Shown: piece after piece, positions 1 to 11,005 of the stretch
How the letters are laid out: each line of letters begins with the position of its first letter
How positions within the stretch are numbered: the stretch's first letter is position 1
Source: Prostheceraeus crozeri
Taxonomy: Eukaryota > Platyhelminthes > Polycladida > Euryleptidae
Length of the DNA stretch: 64,000 bases
Assembly: GCA_907163375.1 (NCBI GenBank)
Contig: CAJQUW010007945.1
Coordinates: 1-64,000, forward strand
Direction: 5' to 3'
The notes under the pieces: generated by a model
Seen by the model: the letters and a program-made list of their open reading frames with translations, nothing else
Told to the model about the DNA's origin: nothing
The model's database searches: none
Program-made: the position numbers and the translations under genes

Positions 1-349
1 ACAAAAATTTAAGTGGTTAATTGTCTTTAATAATAATCTCTTTAATCTTGAATTTGGAAGTCATCAAGCACTTTACCTTGACAATGAGGAGATACAAGAA
101 AATACATTCAAAGTCAAATTTAAAACATTTACCATACAAAACAATTATATGTTAGCAAAAGTTGTCTGAACTCGTCTTAGGCGACTGTGATTTGTACAAA
201 GGTATTCAGGTCATCGAAAATGCTGGTTGGTGTAATAGATAAACAATTGAATGCACACCAAAAACGTAAACAGGAACAGCTAATCAACTGAAAGGCGCGT
301 GGCATCAAATAAAATAGCCGTAAATACAATCATGCACTTCTAAGTAGAA

Positions 350-416
350 TGGCCCAGAAGTCTTCGGCCTGGCTCATCATTTTCACAATTCCTTCCGACC
401 GAAGACTTCTGGCCCA
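350..416. repeat. Short inverted repeat
   Basis: The arms at 350-367 and 399-416 are inverted copies; the core CAGAAGTCTTCGG is perfect and the spacer is about 31 bp. It may be a hairpin or the remains of a small foldback element. The rest of 1-998 shows no gene or other recognisable feature. Confidence 0.6.
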
Positions 417-998
417 CTCGGTATAACAAAGTCTATGATGCATTGTACACAAAAAATCATTAAAAACACATTAATTAAGCCTTAATATTATACTTCGAAA
501 AGATATATACTTATATGTTGAGGTCTGTCAAAAGGTTTTGCGAGGAAGTAGAATTGGTCACTATTACATACGTAAAGTAGTAAAGAACAAATAGGTCATA
601 AAAAACTGTCATTCTCATTACAGCGTATACAAAGAGACCACATGAAACTTAGCTTTAAAACTTTCCAAAATGAACTTTCTTTTCGAAGTTCTGGTTCTAG
701 TGGGCTACACTTCTTTGTGGAACCTCTTTTGCAACGGAACCTCAAACAATCAAATAAGTCTTGTTTTTAATCGGTCAGAAATTTTGCATTTATCTAAGCT
801 TATAAAACTATGAAACTTCTGATTTTATGATCCAAAATTTCATGTTTTCTACTTCATAAATTCGTTTTTTATCACTTCTTTACTTCAAATTCATTAACAT
901 AGATGGGATGAATAAAACAGTCAACATGAAATAATCAAAACGTCTGCTATCGCTGTAGGGTTGGAACCGGTCAGGAGTTTTCTGACACAACCGGCAAC

Positions 999-1130
999 CG
1001 GCAAGACAAAGTCAACCCAACCTTTAACCGGCAAGACGAAGCCAAACCAACCTTTAACCGTCTAGACGAAGTCAAATCAACCTTTAACCGGAAAGACGAA
1101 GTCAAACCAACCCTCAACCGGCAAGAAAAT
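999..1130 (+). repeat. 30-bp tandem repeat, about 4.3 copies
   Basis: Units begin at 999, 1029, 1059 and 1089, with a partial fifth at 1119. Each starts CGGCAAGACGAAGTC or a close variant and ends AACCTTTAAC. The copies differ by only a few bases. The repeat has no open coding context. Confidence 0.85.
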
Positions 1131-1235
1131 GCTTAAAAAATGAACTCACTGCGAAAACAAAATGGAATTGGTCCTGCGAAAAAATGAAGTCTTATAATTC
1201 TTACATTTAGATGAACCTAGTTGTCCAACACTCTA

Positions 1236-2010
1236 CCCTGTGGGAACGCATCTTGCTAATATCAACAGATTATCTGGCGAGGTAGCGATTTTGTGGATAA
1301 TTTTTTTAAAGGTTCATTTTCGTGTAAAAACTATCTCCGCATGTGAAAATGGTCATAATTTATCCAAAAACATGTGTAAAATTAAAAAACGACAGGTGGC
1401 GAAAAAGTTGCTATAATTAGTTGGTAGATATTTGTTTACTAATGCGAGCTGATTTTTCGCCAACCGGCGAAATCGTGGATATTGTGGCAACTAATTAGTG
1501 GTAAGTAGTAATGTTCGTATATTACCTTCACATGAAAATATATTGTATACTCAGTCTGATCTGATAAAAAGGATCTTTTTTTAATTCACGAAGGCTTAAA
1601 CTAAAGAAAGTATTTATCTTCCATAAATGTCGCAGTAAATACTATGATATTATTCAAATATTTGTCATTGTTGTAAATTATTGAATGTCAAGAGATGTTA
1701 TGAAAATTGATATATGCGGATTCTCTATATTCTTACCATTATCAAAGAATGATAGTCTGCACTTAATTCTTAGATAGATTAGTCATATGTGGGAGATAGT
1801 GAGGAGGTTAGGGAGAGAATAGAACCTCGGCTGTATAGGCGGATTACTAAAGAAAATAAGAGAGAAAGTCAAAAGTATAAGGTGACATATAGAGCACGAA
1901 TTGTCGCCGGCGAACTTCGCCAGCGAATATCCCGCAAATATGACTGAACTTTAGCATGATATTCTGCAGCTGACATTCGCCAGTTTTTCGCAAGATTCGT
2001 TCCCACAGGG
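1236..2010. mobile_element. MITE-like element with CCCTGTGGGAACG ends
   Basis: The ends are inverted copies: CCCTGTGGGAACGCATCTTGC at the left and its near-complement at the right. Both ends are flanked by TA (1234-1235 and 2011-2012), the target duplication of Tc1/mariner-type elements. The 775-bp body has no meaningful reading frame, so the element is non-autonomous. A small TTTCGCC/GGCGAAA hairpin lies inside at about 1452-1470. Confidence 0.6.
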
Positions 2011-2290
2011 TAAATACTGGTCTACAGGATGGAAAAAGCAAACCAATGGCAACTCATTAAGCATGTTATTCATTACACTGTCATTTAGTTAAAGCTTCAT
2101 ATTATTCACAGCGTCTTACATCTTAATTGTAAGGTTCAGCGAAATAGAAGAATTGCAGTAGTAACCCAGGTAACAATTACGACCTCATATAACCACGATA
2201 TTGCCCTGATTTAGGTCCCCCTGCTATAGTCGGAAAGGCGCAACACCTGGTGGGCAACATCAGGGTAATGATTATCTGGTGTTGAACCGG

Positions 2291-2715
2291 CACGGTTCAC
2301 CGGAAGTTGAATCTAAACATAAAAAATACGACCCCAAAACGAAGTTCATTTTTGAACTACACTATACCCATGGATACTCATGTGATATGTCGTTCAAATC
2401 CTGAATGAGCTTCTTGCGAGAAAATCATAGATATCGGATTGTGTCCAAATCCTCAATTTTTTACTACTAACTTTTTGGATTAATTTCTTCAAACTTAATG
2501 CCATTGTAAATCTGACCTTATTAGATATCGGGAATAATATTCCACTAGAATTGACAACTTGCATGAAGCATTGTTTGCTATTTTGCATAGATATCTGGCC
2601 TGCTTCAAGGTTTATTAATAATGATAATAACACAGTATTTGATAGTGATAGATTCTAATGTTTTAATACCATATGAATCCTTAAAAACTTATTTAATCTT
2701 TTAGATATTGAAAAG
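2291..2715. repeat. Left terminal inverted repeat of the N-RAG-TP element
   Basis: This is the 425-bp TIR; its complement is at 6998-6664 and 5079-4990. It carries an open frame of 79 codons that is mirrored exactly in the right copy, which is a by-product of the repeat and not a gene. A diverged duplicate of its inner part (about 2570-2632) follows at 2738-2798, so the element has a subterminal repeat as well. Confidence 0.9.
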
Positions 2716-2889
2716 TATATGCTATCTAGATATCATTGTTTGCTACATAGATATTTAGCCTGTTTCACTGTTTTATAATAATGACAATAACATAGTCGTA
2801 ATTTGAGGTTGTGACATAATTGAATTTCAAATCTAAATTCAGTTCAAATGTACGTACAAAGCAAGTCAACGTTCTTCACTTACTTCACG

Positions 2890-4922
2890 ATGGCACACAT
2901 GAAGCGTGCGTTAACACATGAGGAAAATCGGTGTAAAGTTTGCGCTATTTGCTTTGGCAAAGCTAAATACAATCTGACTGCAATTGTTCTTGAGCGAATA
3001 CAACGATATTTTCGAAAAGACTATGATCCATCTGACAATCGATTTCCATGTGGCATATGCAGCAAGTGCAGATCCGATTTGATTGATATAAGTTCCGGCA
3101 AGAAGAAGATCGAAATTCTACCTGAACTTTATGATTATATACACATTTCGCCCATCACTACCACGACGAGATCTAATCCTGTCCCACTATGTGACTGTGA
3201 AATATGCAATGTATCCCAGAAATCAGGCTGTATAACTCATCGGAGTAAGGGTCGCCCAAGAAGCATTGAAAGACCTACCAGTATGCCGATTGTGCTATGC
3301 AGCTTCTGTAAATCAGAATACGGAAAAGGTATCAATCATAAGTGTAGGCAAAGAAATCTACGTGATAATGTGTTGAGAATGATAAACTCAAGTGATGACA
3401 ATACACAACAGGCTGTCGCATCATCGATTATCAGGAAATCCTCGATTGACAATATCAGCAGTCTCTACTCCGGTGGTTCACATCCATTAAAAGTGAAAGT
3501 CCTCTCAAATAATACGAAAGATTCATCTCAATTCAACATCGATTATATTATGAAATTTCAAAATGCTACCTCGTCATCTAACAACGAAATTCGTCGAAAA
3601 TTTGTTCCATTTGTCAGAAGTGTTCTCGGAAAAGCATCAGTTGAATCGGATATTGGATCGAAACTTCGTGACAGAGATACTAACTGTCTGAACTTCTTCA
3701 GTTGTACAACATGTGAATTCGAGTGTACTGCCACCGAGGATGGAACCTCAACCGTTTCCAAAGATCTTGTATACTGTACAAATATCACAGATTTTGTTAA
3801 TTTCGTTTGTGAAAAGCGCAACTATGAAAAAGCATCTGTCACCTTTAAAATGGGAATTGATAGTGGCGGTGGCTGTCTTAAGTTTTGCTTGAATATAATG
3901 TCCAATTCTGATACCAATAACGATTCAAAGAAGCTGATCAATAGGACAATGCTCGACACAAGTGTGAAGAGGCTTCTCATTGTTGCTATAAGTTACGATG
4001 TGAAAGAAACATATTTTAATGTACGGCTAATCCTTAACCTGTTGAAGATCGATGAGATTGACTTTGAATGTGTTTGTGCAGTCGACCTGAAAATGGCGAA
4101 CATTTTATGTGGACTGCAATCACACTCAAGCAGTTTTCCCTGTGTATATTGCAACTGTCCGAAGATGGAATTCTCTGACAAGGAAAAATTCAGATCGCAT
4201 CCAATGAGGACTATCGGTGAGATAAAGAAACACATGTATGCTGATGACTACATGAATGTACGACGTATGTACAACGAGAAGGCATCTGCTAAAGAGTTCA
4301 GGAGTTGTTTAAATCATCCGATGATCCAAGGTAGTGATAGTGAAATGCTTATACAACTGATTTCCCCACCAGAACTTCATTTACTTCTTCGTGTAGTAAA
4401 CAAAATATTCAAGGAATTACAAACAGCCGTTCCCAATATTGCTGAGGAATGGCTAAACAAGCTTGGAATAGTTCAGCCCAAACATCACGGTGGGGAATTT
4501 ACCGGAAATATGTGCCGAAAGTTATTGAAAAGTGCTCATGTTCTAATTGAAATTTGTAATAGATCGAATCAAGCATCGTTAATAAATCTATTTGGATCAA
4601 GTCGCATTTGACAACGTTGTCGGCCATTCTTTCGGAAAACAACTTTGTCCTGTCTTTGAAAACTCTGTTAAAACCTTTGAAAACTTATATCTCCAAACGG
4701 GGATGACTGACAACTGCAGCTCATATTGTAATGGTGCATTTAATTCAATTTTGTAAGCTTAAAAAATGCGGACTATCACGCTTTAGTGAGCAGGCATCAG
4801 AAGCTGTTCACTCGGATTTTGACACTATGTGGAAATCAGGAGGAAAAGTAAGTCAGAATAATGAAAATTATGGAACACATCTTCTTTACTGCGTAATTCG
4901 ATACAACTATCGCCATTTGTAA
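2890..4922 (+). pseudogene. RAG1-N-like transposase of the N-RAG-TP element
   Basis: This is the transposase that would cut and join the TIRs. One frame is open from 2848 to 4611. I chose the Met at 2890 because the second copy at 63264 starts with the same MAH and HEENR context. Early Cys pairs (VCAIC, PCGICSKC, then CDCEIC and LCSFC) form the zinc-binding region that resembles the RAG1 N-terminus. Further on are GIDSGGG, then AVDLKMANILCGLQSH followed by a CVYC pair, and PELHLLL with a HGGEFTGN motif. These are the usual order in this family, and the Asp residues are plausible catalytic ones. After 4611 the frame is lost; the C-terminal segment with SEQASEAVH, which holds the likely catalytic Glu, continues in another frame at 4731-4922. 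The gene is therefore probably inactive. The catalytic assignments are inference. Confidence 0.75.
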
Positions 4923-5079
4923 ACTTCATGCACATCAAACCTCGTTTATAGGATGTTGTAATACATAGAATTGAAATTTAATCACAAGACTTTTCAATAT
5001 CTAAAAGATTAAATAAGTTTTTAAGGATTCATATGGTATTAAAACATTAGAATCTATCACTATCAAATACTGTGTTATT

Positions 5080-6658
5080 TAAGTCAATAAGTCAATAAGT
5101 CAATAAATGTTTATTTCCAAATACTTTGGGAAACATGGAAAAATATGGGGAACATGCATGTGAACAAAAACATTCGTGTTTCAAACACAACTATTGAAAC
5201 TCAGACGTCAAAAGTACATTTCAAGCGTGCGGTCAATTTAAACAATAAAAGAAATCGTATTCAGGAAGGAGAGGAGAAAAATTTGCTTCTAAATGTCATT
5301 CAGTTTGTGTTCTCTGTAGTAGACTGTCGCAACTCTTTAGCTTTTTGAAGAAATTTAGCAATGCATTTAAGATTATTTGGAATATGCGTGTTCATCAATT
5401 TGTAGAACTCAGTTGTACTTTTGCAGTGGCATAATATCGGTGCTAGTTCCTGTCGTAATTTCTGATATCTTGAACATTCAATCATAAAATGATGCAAATT
5501 TTCTACCCGTGAATCACTGCATTGCTCACATCGACGTTCTTCATACCTCAAACGATTTCCATAAATGCCGGTGATAACTTCTAAGTTGTGGTTTAATGCT
5601 CTATACTTCAGTATGATATTGATATAGTTATAATCGATATCAACATTTAGATATGACTTAATAGTATCGTCAAACAGACATAACTCCAAATAATTTAGCC
5701 CAGAATGGCTGTTTTTTGCTGAAGACATCCACTGCTCCCTATGATAATCAGCTAATCGACCTTTTGTAATCCTTAAATATAATTGTTTATCAACAATGAA
5801 CTGTGTATCCCATAATTCAGATAGACTGAGTTTTGTAAGCAATTGCTTTATTCGCCAGCACCATGTGTATCTACTATCGTGTCCGTTTGAAATAATATTT
5901 GAATAAATCGCCTTGTATGCTTCCTTTATGATGCTTCTGTCATCGCTTGTAATGATTCTTATCCAATAACATATTGCTGATTTATAAAAATGAAAACTCA
6001 TTGGATGTATTCCAAATTCACCTATGAGACAATAATTTGGAGTATTCCGCTTTAAATGATGATACCTTTTATAAAATTGAAATTGCAGTTGATCTAAACT
6101 TTTTAAATTATTAAAGAAACAAAATTCTGCACAGTATTTTATCTTCGATAAAGTCAGCATTTCAAATGTATTTTTTAGAATATCTCCACTAACTTGGCCA
6201 AATTCTCTAAGCTGTTTAGCTGTTAAATATGCAGCTTGTTTACCTTTAGCCGTTAATTGTTCCAAATGGCATTTATTATTTTTTGATATCCACATTCCTA
6301 AGTATCTGTATTTGTCAACAACTTCAATGGACACCTTTCTGTTATTAAGATTGATATCTAATTTACTCAATTTAGCGCTGATATTATGATTCATAATCTT
6401 AGTCTTGTCATAATTGATGCTGAGTCCATTTTCTGAACAAAACTTGTAAAGCGCTACAATTTGATTACTCAAGCCACGTTTGCTCTTACTCATTAACAGT
6501 ATATCATCAGCATATATGAGTGATGATACCTCGAAATCAAATATTTTTATTGGGTCAAATTTGCTTTTGTCAGTATCTAAGATATGAATTAAATCATTTA
6601 TATAAATACTAAATAAAGTTGGCGATAACGCGTCACCTTGGGGAATTCCATTCTCAAG
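5080..6658 (-). mobile_element. 5'-truncated LINE inserted in the transposon TIR
   Basis: This 1579-bp insertion is flanked by the target duplication TTATT. Its 3' end, on the minus strand at 5080, is a short tandem tail of an 8-bp unit (TAAGTCAA on the plus strand, three copies). Such simple-repeat tails occur in several non-LTR clades in place of poly(A). The 5' end is cut off inside the reverse transcriptase, as is usual for incomplete target-primed reverse transcription. The intact left TIR gives the empty site directly. Confidence 0.88.
5300..6658 (-). CDS. LINE reverse transcriptase, C-terminal part
   Basis: The frame is open from the insertion junction at 6658 to a stop at 5300, about 452 codons, without a start codon of its own. 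It begins inside the RT domain: GIPQGDALSPTLFSIYINDL is the motif before the palm, and YADDILL is the catalytic box. The thumb region follows (YLGMWIS), and then a C-terminal Cys/His motif (RRCEQCSDSR with a later HHFMIEC) typical of Jockey/L2/I-like LINEs. The endonuclease and the first half of RT are missing. No stop interrupts the remaining frame, so the insertion is young. I cannot fix the clade from this fragment. Confidence 0.85.
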   Translation of the reverse strand, partial: LENGIPQGDALSPTLFSIYINDLIHILDTDKSKFDPIKIFDFEVSSLIYADDILLMSKSKRGLSNQIVALYKFCSENGLSINYDKTKIMNHNISAKLSKLDINLNNRKVSIEVVDKYRYLGMWISKNNKCHLEQLTAKGKQAAYLTAKQLREFGQVSGDILKNTFEMLTLSKIKYCAEFCFFNNLKSLDQLQFQFYKRYHHLKRNTPNYCLIGEFGIHPMSFHFYKSAICYWIRIITSDDRSIIKEAYKAIYSNIISNGHDSRYTWCWRIKQLLTKLSLSELWDTQFIVDKQLYLRITKGRLADYHREQWMSSAKNSHSGLNYLELCLFDDTIKSYLNVDIDYNYINIILKYRALNHNLEVITGIYGNRLRYEERRCEQCSDSRVENLHHFMIECSRYQKLRQELAPILCHCKSTTEFYKLMNTHIPNNLKCIAKFLQKAKELRQSTTENTN

Positions 6659-8573
6659 TTATTATCATTATTAATAAACCTTGAAGCAGGCCAGATATCT
6701 ATGCAAAATAGCAAACAATGCTTCATGCAAGTTGTCAATTCTAGTGGAATATTATTCCCGATATCTAATAAGGTCAGATTTACAATGGCATTAAGTTTGA
6801 AGAAATTAATCCAAAAAGTTAGTAGTAAAAAATTGAGGATTTGGACACAATCCGATATCTATGATTTTCTCGCAAGAAGCTCATTCAGGATTTGAACGAC
6901 ATATCACATGAGTATCCATGGGTATAGTGTAGTTCAAAAATGAACTTCGTTTTGGGGTCGTATTTTTTATGTTTAGATTCAACTTCCGGTGAACCGTGCC
7001 CGGCTAACCCGGCCGGGCTATAACAGGGGCGTACAAACAGGCTTATCCGGCCTATAATAGAACAATTAGGATAATTCCAGGGCGTTTTCGTTGTTAAAAT
7101 AGGGCTAATTGTACTATTTCAGGGCTATTTTTTACAATTTCAGGTTGAACTTAATACCTAATTTTTTGATAATTCCGTGAGACATTCTGATTATTTTTGA
7201 GAAGATTACGCTAATCAATTTTTTACGAAACTTTGGTCGAAAAAATAACGGAAGAGCATTATAATATCACGAAGATATATTAGACTACACAATAAATATA
7301 TGAATATAGTCCTGACCTTATTGAACTTATACCTGACTTTATAAAACTGCAATAACAACAATTTGTCTGGTGCGAACATCTTGCTTGTACATTTCAAATT
7401 TCATTGTACACGTCCATTATTCATAGCAACTGCCTTGATGCACTATTCAGCTACATGTAGGCTACATGTAAATCGAATTCACATTAGAACAATGCATAAT
7501 TTACAATTTTTATTTGTATTTTTACCAAAAAAATAATTTGTGTAATTGTTGAATGATATAAAACAGATCTTGCAGCAGTGTATAACAGCTTCTAGAACTC
7601 ATGCAAATACATGTATATACACATGCATTTGTATCAGTAATCTTCTCTTTGGTAGGCCTATTTTGCTCTGTAAAACGACTATCTTGCTTATGTGTGCTCA
7701 ATATAGTTAATGTCGTCATGAAATAAGTCACCAAATGCGGCATGATTTGAAACACTTGTCGCACAATCCCACAGCGCATTTGTAGCATTTCGTTCGTGAA
7801 AGACCTTGAGCCAGGGCGCAGCAGTTCCTTTGGTGTGACTATTCAATGGTTTATAGGCCTACCATCGTTGTGCATTGCCACCGATAAATTCTGACGTCCG
7901 GCTTCTCTAATGCAATTAGTTTTTATCTTTTTTAGAGTTCAAAATCGTCTTCCATATCATGATCGTTTAGTTCAGTGGGTGTCATTTGTTGCTATTCTGA
8001 AATAAAAGATAATTATTGAAGATAGCTTTCTCAAACACCGTGTAATTTTCAAAATCATGCCTACCCTGCATCACAAGAGAGGAAAATAATAAAATGTTGT
8101 GTCTTCATAATATTAACATGCTGGTTTACACTAGGAGTAGAAAGTTAACAACTTCGAAGCTTAGCAAAAAGTGGTGCAAGCGTGATCAGAGTGTGTCCAT
8201 CGTTTTCAAACCATGGGTAGGCCTACTGATGTCAATCCTGATCTCACATGTCGTTAGTTTACTACAATGCTTTGCACAAGATTTGCATAATGTAAGATTA
8301 TGAAAGAACCAAACAAACTGATAGCTCTCAATTTTGCTGTTAAACAAGTGTCACTACACGGCATTCGATAGATATGTTCATATTTGTAAGTACATGTACA
8401 AATTGTCAAGGCCACCCACCTTCGTGCTCTTTACCATTGTCTCTGCACTGTCTTCACTATCTCATAGCGGCGGCTATATCATAATATCATCCTCTCCATT
8501 GCTAATTAGATCACACAGCGCATGAATCGCTGAGGTTTCTTATCTGAAAGATATGCTTATTCTGACATTCACA

Positions 8574-8965
8574 GTGGATAACGCGATGGCATATATATAT
8601 TCCAGTACGTATTGCTGCATTGCCACTGAACTAAATCGAATTTGAATATCAGACTGGTGCACAAGGCTAGAAAATACGCCAAATGAAACATAGATGAACA
8701 CGAAAAGATTGTGAAAGTTAAAAATTGAATATTTTGTTCAACTTACCAAAACGAAGAATTTCTTCGCGCTATTTTGAAAAACAATTTGAATTTCGAATGG
8801 ATGAAATTGAAAAAGTGATTGCACATCACAAATCTTGAACATCGTTCTAAGTTATGTTTTGTCAAAAAGAAATGATCCGAAAAACGAGTTTTCATGGTTA
8901 AAATAAAGCATTAATGGAGGTATGTTACCTGGCATATATATATGCCACCGCGTTTAATGGGTTAA
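8574..8965. mobile_element. Possible piggyBac-like MITE
   Basis: GGATAACGCGATGGCATATA at 8577 and its imperfect complement near 8935-8961 form inverted ends. On the minus strand the right end reads CCCATTAAACGCGGTGGC and is flanked by TTAA at 8962-8965, as in piggyBac-type elements, which start CCC next to TTAA. The left end is worn and I see no TTAA there. The body is non-coding. Confidence 0.4.
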
Positions 8966-10029
8966 CTATACTTATTACTTCGAAAAATATATTCAGAGCG
9001 CTATATTCAAGTCATTTGGATTTTGAGATTCAGAGTTTTATTTGAGATATTTCGAAGTTGCCTTGCTAGCAAGTTTCCTCTCACCTTTCTGCCATGATTA
9101 TTGTTTTCACGGTTATCGGATACAACTTCATCATTGACTGACAGTAACAAGCTCAACTAAATTAACATTATAAATGATATTTGCAATATCTATTGTTGAA
9201 AAGTCAGCTTATAAAAAAATTGCATACATTCGATATTGGTTTGTCCTGAAATATAGATGTTGTAGTAGTCCTAGCCTGAATGTAGATGAACTTAGAGAAA
9301 TTCTATGTGACACAAATAAAAATCAAATGAAAACTTCAAAAATTACAGGTAATTACAGGTAATTGCTACTTATTACATCGCTATCTGTAGTTACATGGAG
9401 ATAGCGGCGCTGCCTCGAAGTGATATTAGCCTTAAATGTGTAAAAGTCCTCGGGTCTTTCAACATCCTGATTGAAGATGAAATCATTTTTGAACAATCAT
9501 TCTCTTCTTCAGACTTGGCGGTCACAGTAGACAGCCTCTATTGTGAAAGAAAATGGCGGAGATCACCTGATATGTCATGACAACGGCGAGCTGAAAGGAA
9601 CTGAAACTAAAGTGATACGTGGAAGGCCCTGGAGAGAATATTAAGTCTATTCAGAAGGATTCCACTTCGATGATATAGCGTCTGTGCATCAAATAATTTT
9701 CTCATTCATCGCCGACGCTGATCAGCTGCTGTTCAACTCCTGCGTGTAAGTCGCTTCTAATCTGTAGAGACTTTTAAGAATTTTCAATAATTGATTGATC
9801 GAACGATATTTCATCAAAACCATTAGGTTATAAGTGTCAAGAATGATTTCAATTGACTTCTTGTTGCAATTAAGTTCCATTGTTCCATTCCACAAGAATA
9901 GAATATATGACAATTGGAGATCTATGGGAGCTGGTAGATGCTTGATTCGAAACCATTCCCCTCTCAATCCATTGCAGAGATTGACCGAGCAAAGTCAGAC
10001 TATAGGAAATGGTTTGTTATTGTTCTGTG

Positions 10030-11005
10030 GGACTGACGTGTGGGAAGGAGGGTCACATTGAACATGTTTTTTAACTTTTCTAGATAGTTTGAATATACTA
10101 AATCAAATTTGGATAAAAAGTTAAGGGCATGCAAAGTAATGTCTGAGTTGTTGGACGCGTCTGTGTCATTTCATCTCCTCACAATTTGAACTTGAAATTT
10201 CTTACCAAAGTGGTTCAATGTGCCCCATGTGTGAGGCACATTGAACCATCTTTATTCATTGCTCTCTTGTTCAACCTTATTCGCCGGTATGTATCAGATC
10301 TATAGCTTCAGCTCATCATTTATCAAAGTCAAACAACAAAATTCATAGATGGAGATTTTTATCGGCAGAAATAATATGAAAATGTTTGATATGAAAAAAT
10401 ACATGCTAATATCTGAAAGAAAAATGTTCATAGACCATCAGATTTCTCAGATTAATAGCATTATTCATGATAGAAGAGCCTTGATAAGAGCATTAAAGAT
10501 AAATGTATTGATATACAATATCACATTTATCATTGTAATCATCAAAGCATGTTTGTAGGCATATAACGCATTACATATGTAGATATGTGTAAGACACGAG
10601 TAGGCCTAGACAAAAAACTAAGAAAGTTTCAAAAATCAAAACAAGAAGCATTAATGACAATTCAATCTGTTTGACCGTCAAGGGAGGTTCCATATTCAAA
10701 CCCATGTCACTTTGATTGAGATCATTGATCAACGTATCAATTAATTTTCATCAACGCTAATTCTTCGCCATGCTGCTCTGGTGTTTTGCTATCGAAAATA
10801 GTTACAGCGCACAAAAAAACGAATTATTAAATGCTCAAACATTTTTAAATAGTCAATCTGATAGCGTTGTTGGTCATTTTGTAGCATAATCAGATGTCAA
10901 AACTCATAAATCACTTATTCACTCAATAAAAGAAAATATGACTATCGAAATGGGGCACTATGAAATATGTTCAAAGTGCCTAATCTTGGATGGTTCAATG
11001 TGCCT
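10030..11005. mobile_element. Compound MITE-like repeats with CACATTGAACC ends
   Basis: The word GGCACATTGAACC or its complement occurs at about 10050, at 10211-10250 as a perfect facing pair (GGTTCAATGTGCC...GGCACATTGAACC with a 10-bp spacer), and at about 10986. The orientation fits two short inverted-repeat elements placed end to end. There is no coding content. The exact borders are uncertain. Confidence 0.4.

Larger units (their letters stand above)
2291..6998 (+). mobile_element. N-RAG-TP-type DNA transposon with 425-bp TIRs
   Basis: Two inverted copies of 425 bp flank a single transposase region. The left TIR is 2291-2715. The right TIR is 4990-5079 plus 6664-6998, because a LINE sits inside it. 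Without the LINE the element is about 3.1 kb. Both ends start CACGGTTCACCGG and are flanked by 5-bp GC-rich words, ACCGG at 2286-2290 and CCCGG at 6999-7003, which match at four of five bases. CAC-type ends and 5-bp GC-rich target duplications are features of the Transib/RAG group. The TIRs look essentially identical to each other, which argues for a recent insertion. Placement in the N-RAG-TP group, described from the sea slug Aplysia, rests on the encoded protein. Confidence 0.8.
4990..6998. repeat. Right terminal inverted repeat, split by a LINE
   Basis: The two parts, 4990-5079 (90 bp) and 6664-6998 (335 bp), together complement the whole left TIR. The interruption between them is the LINE plus one copy of its 5-bp target duplication TTATT (5075-5079 and 6659-6663). 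Confidence 0.88.

Noticed and set aside
2394-2633. 79-codon frame, repeated exactly at 6638-6895 on the other strand
   Set aside because: Both lie in the inverted TIRs of one transposon; identity comes from the repeat, and the frame has no coding character.
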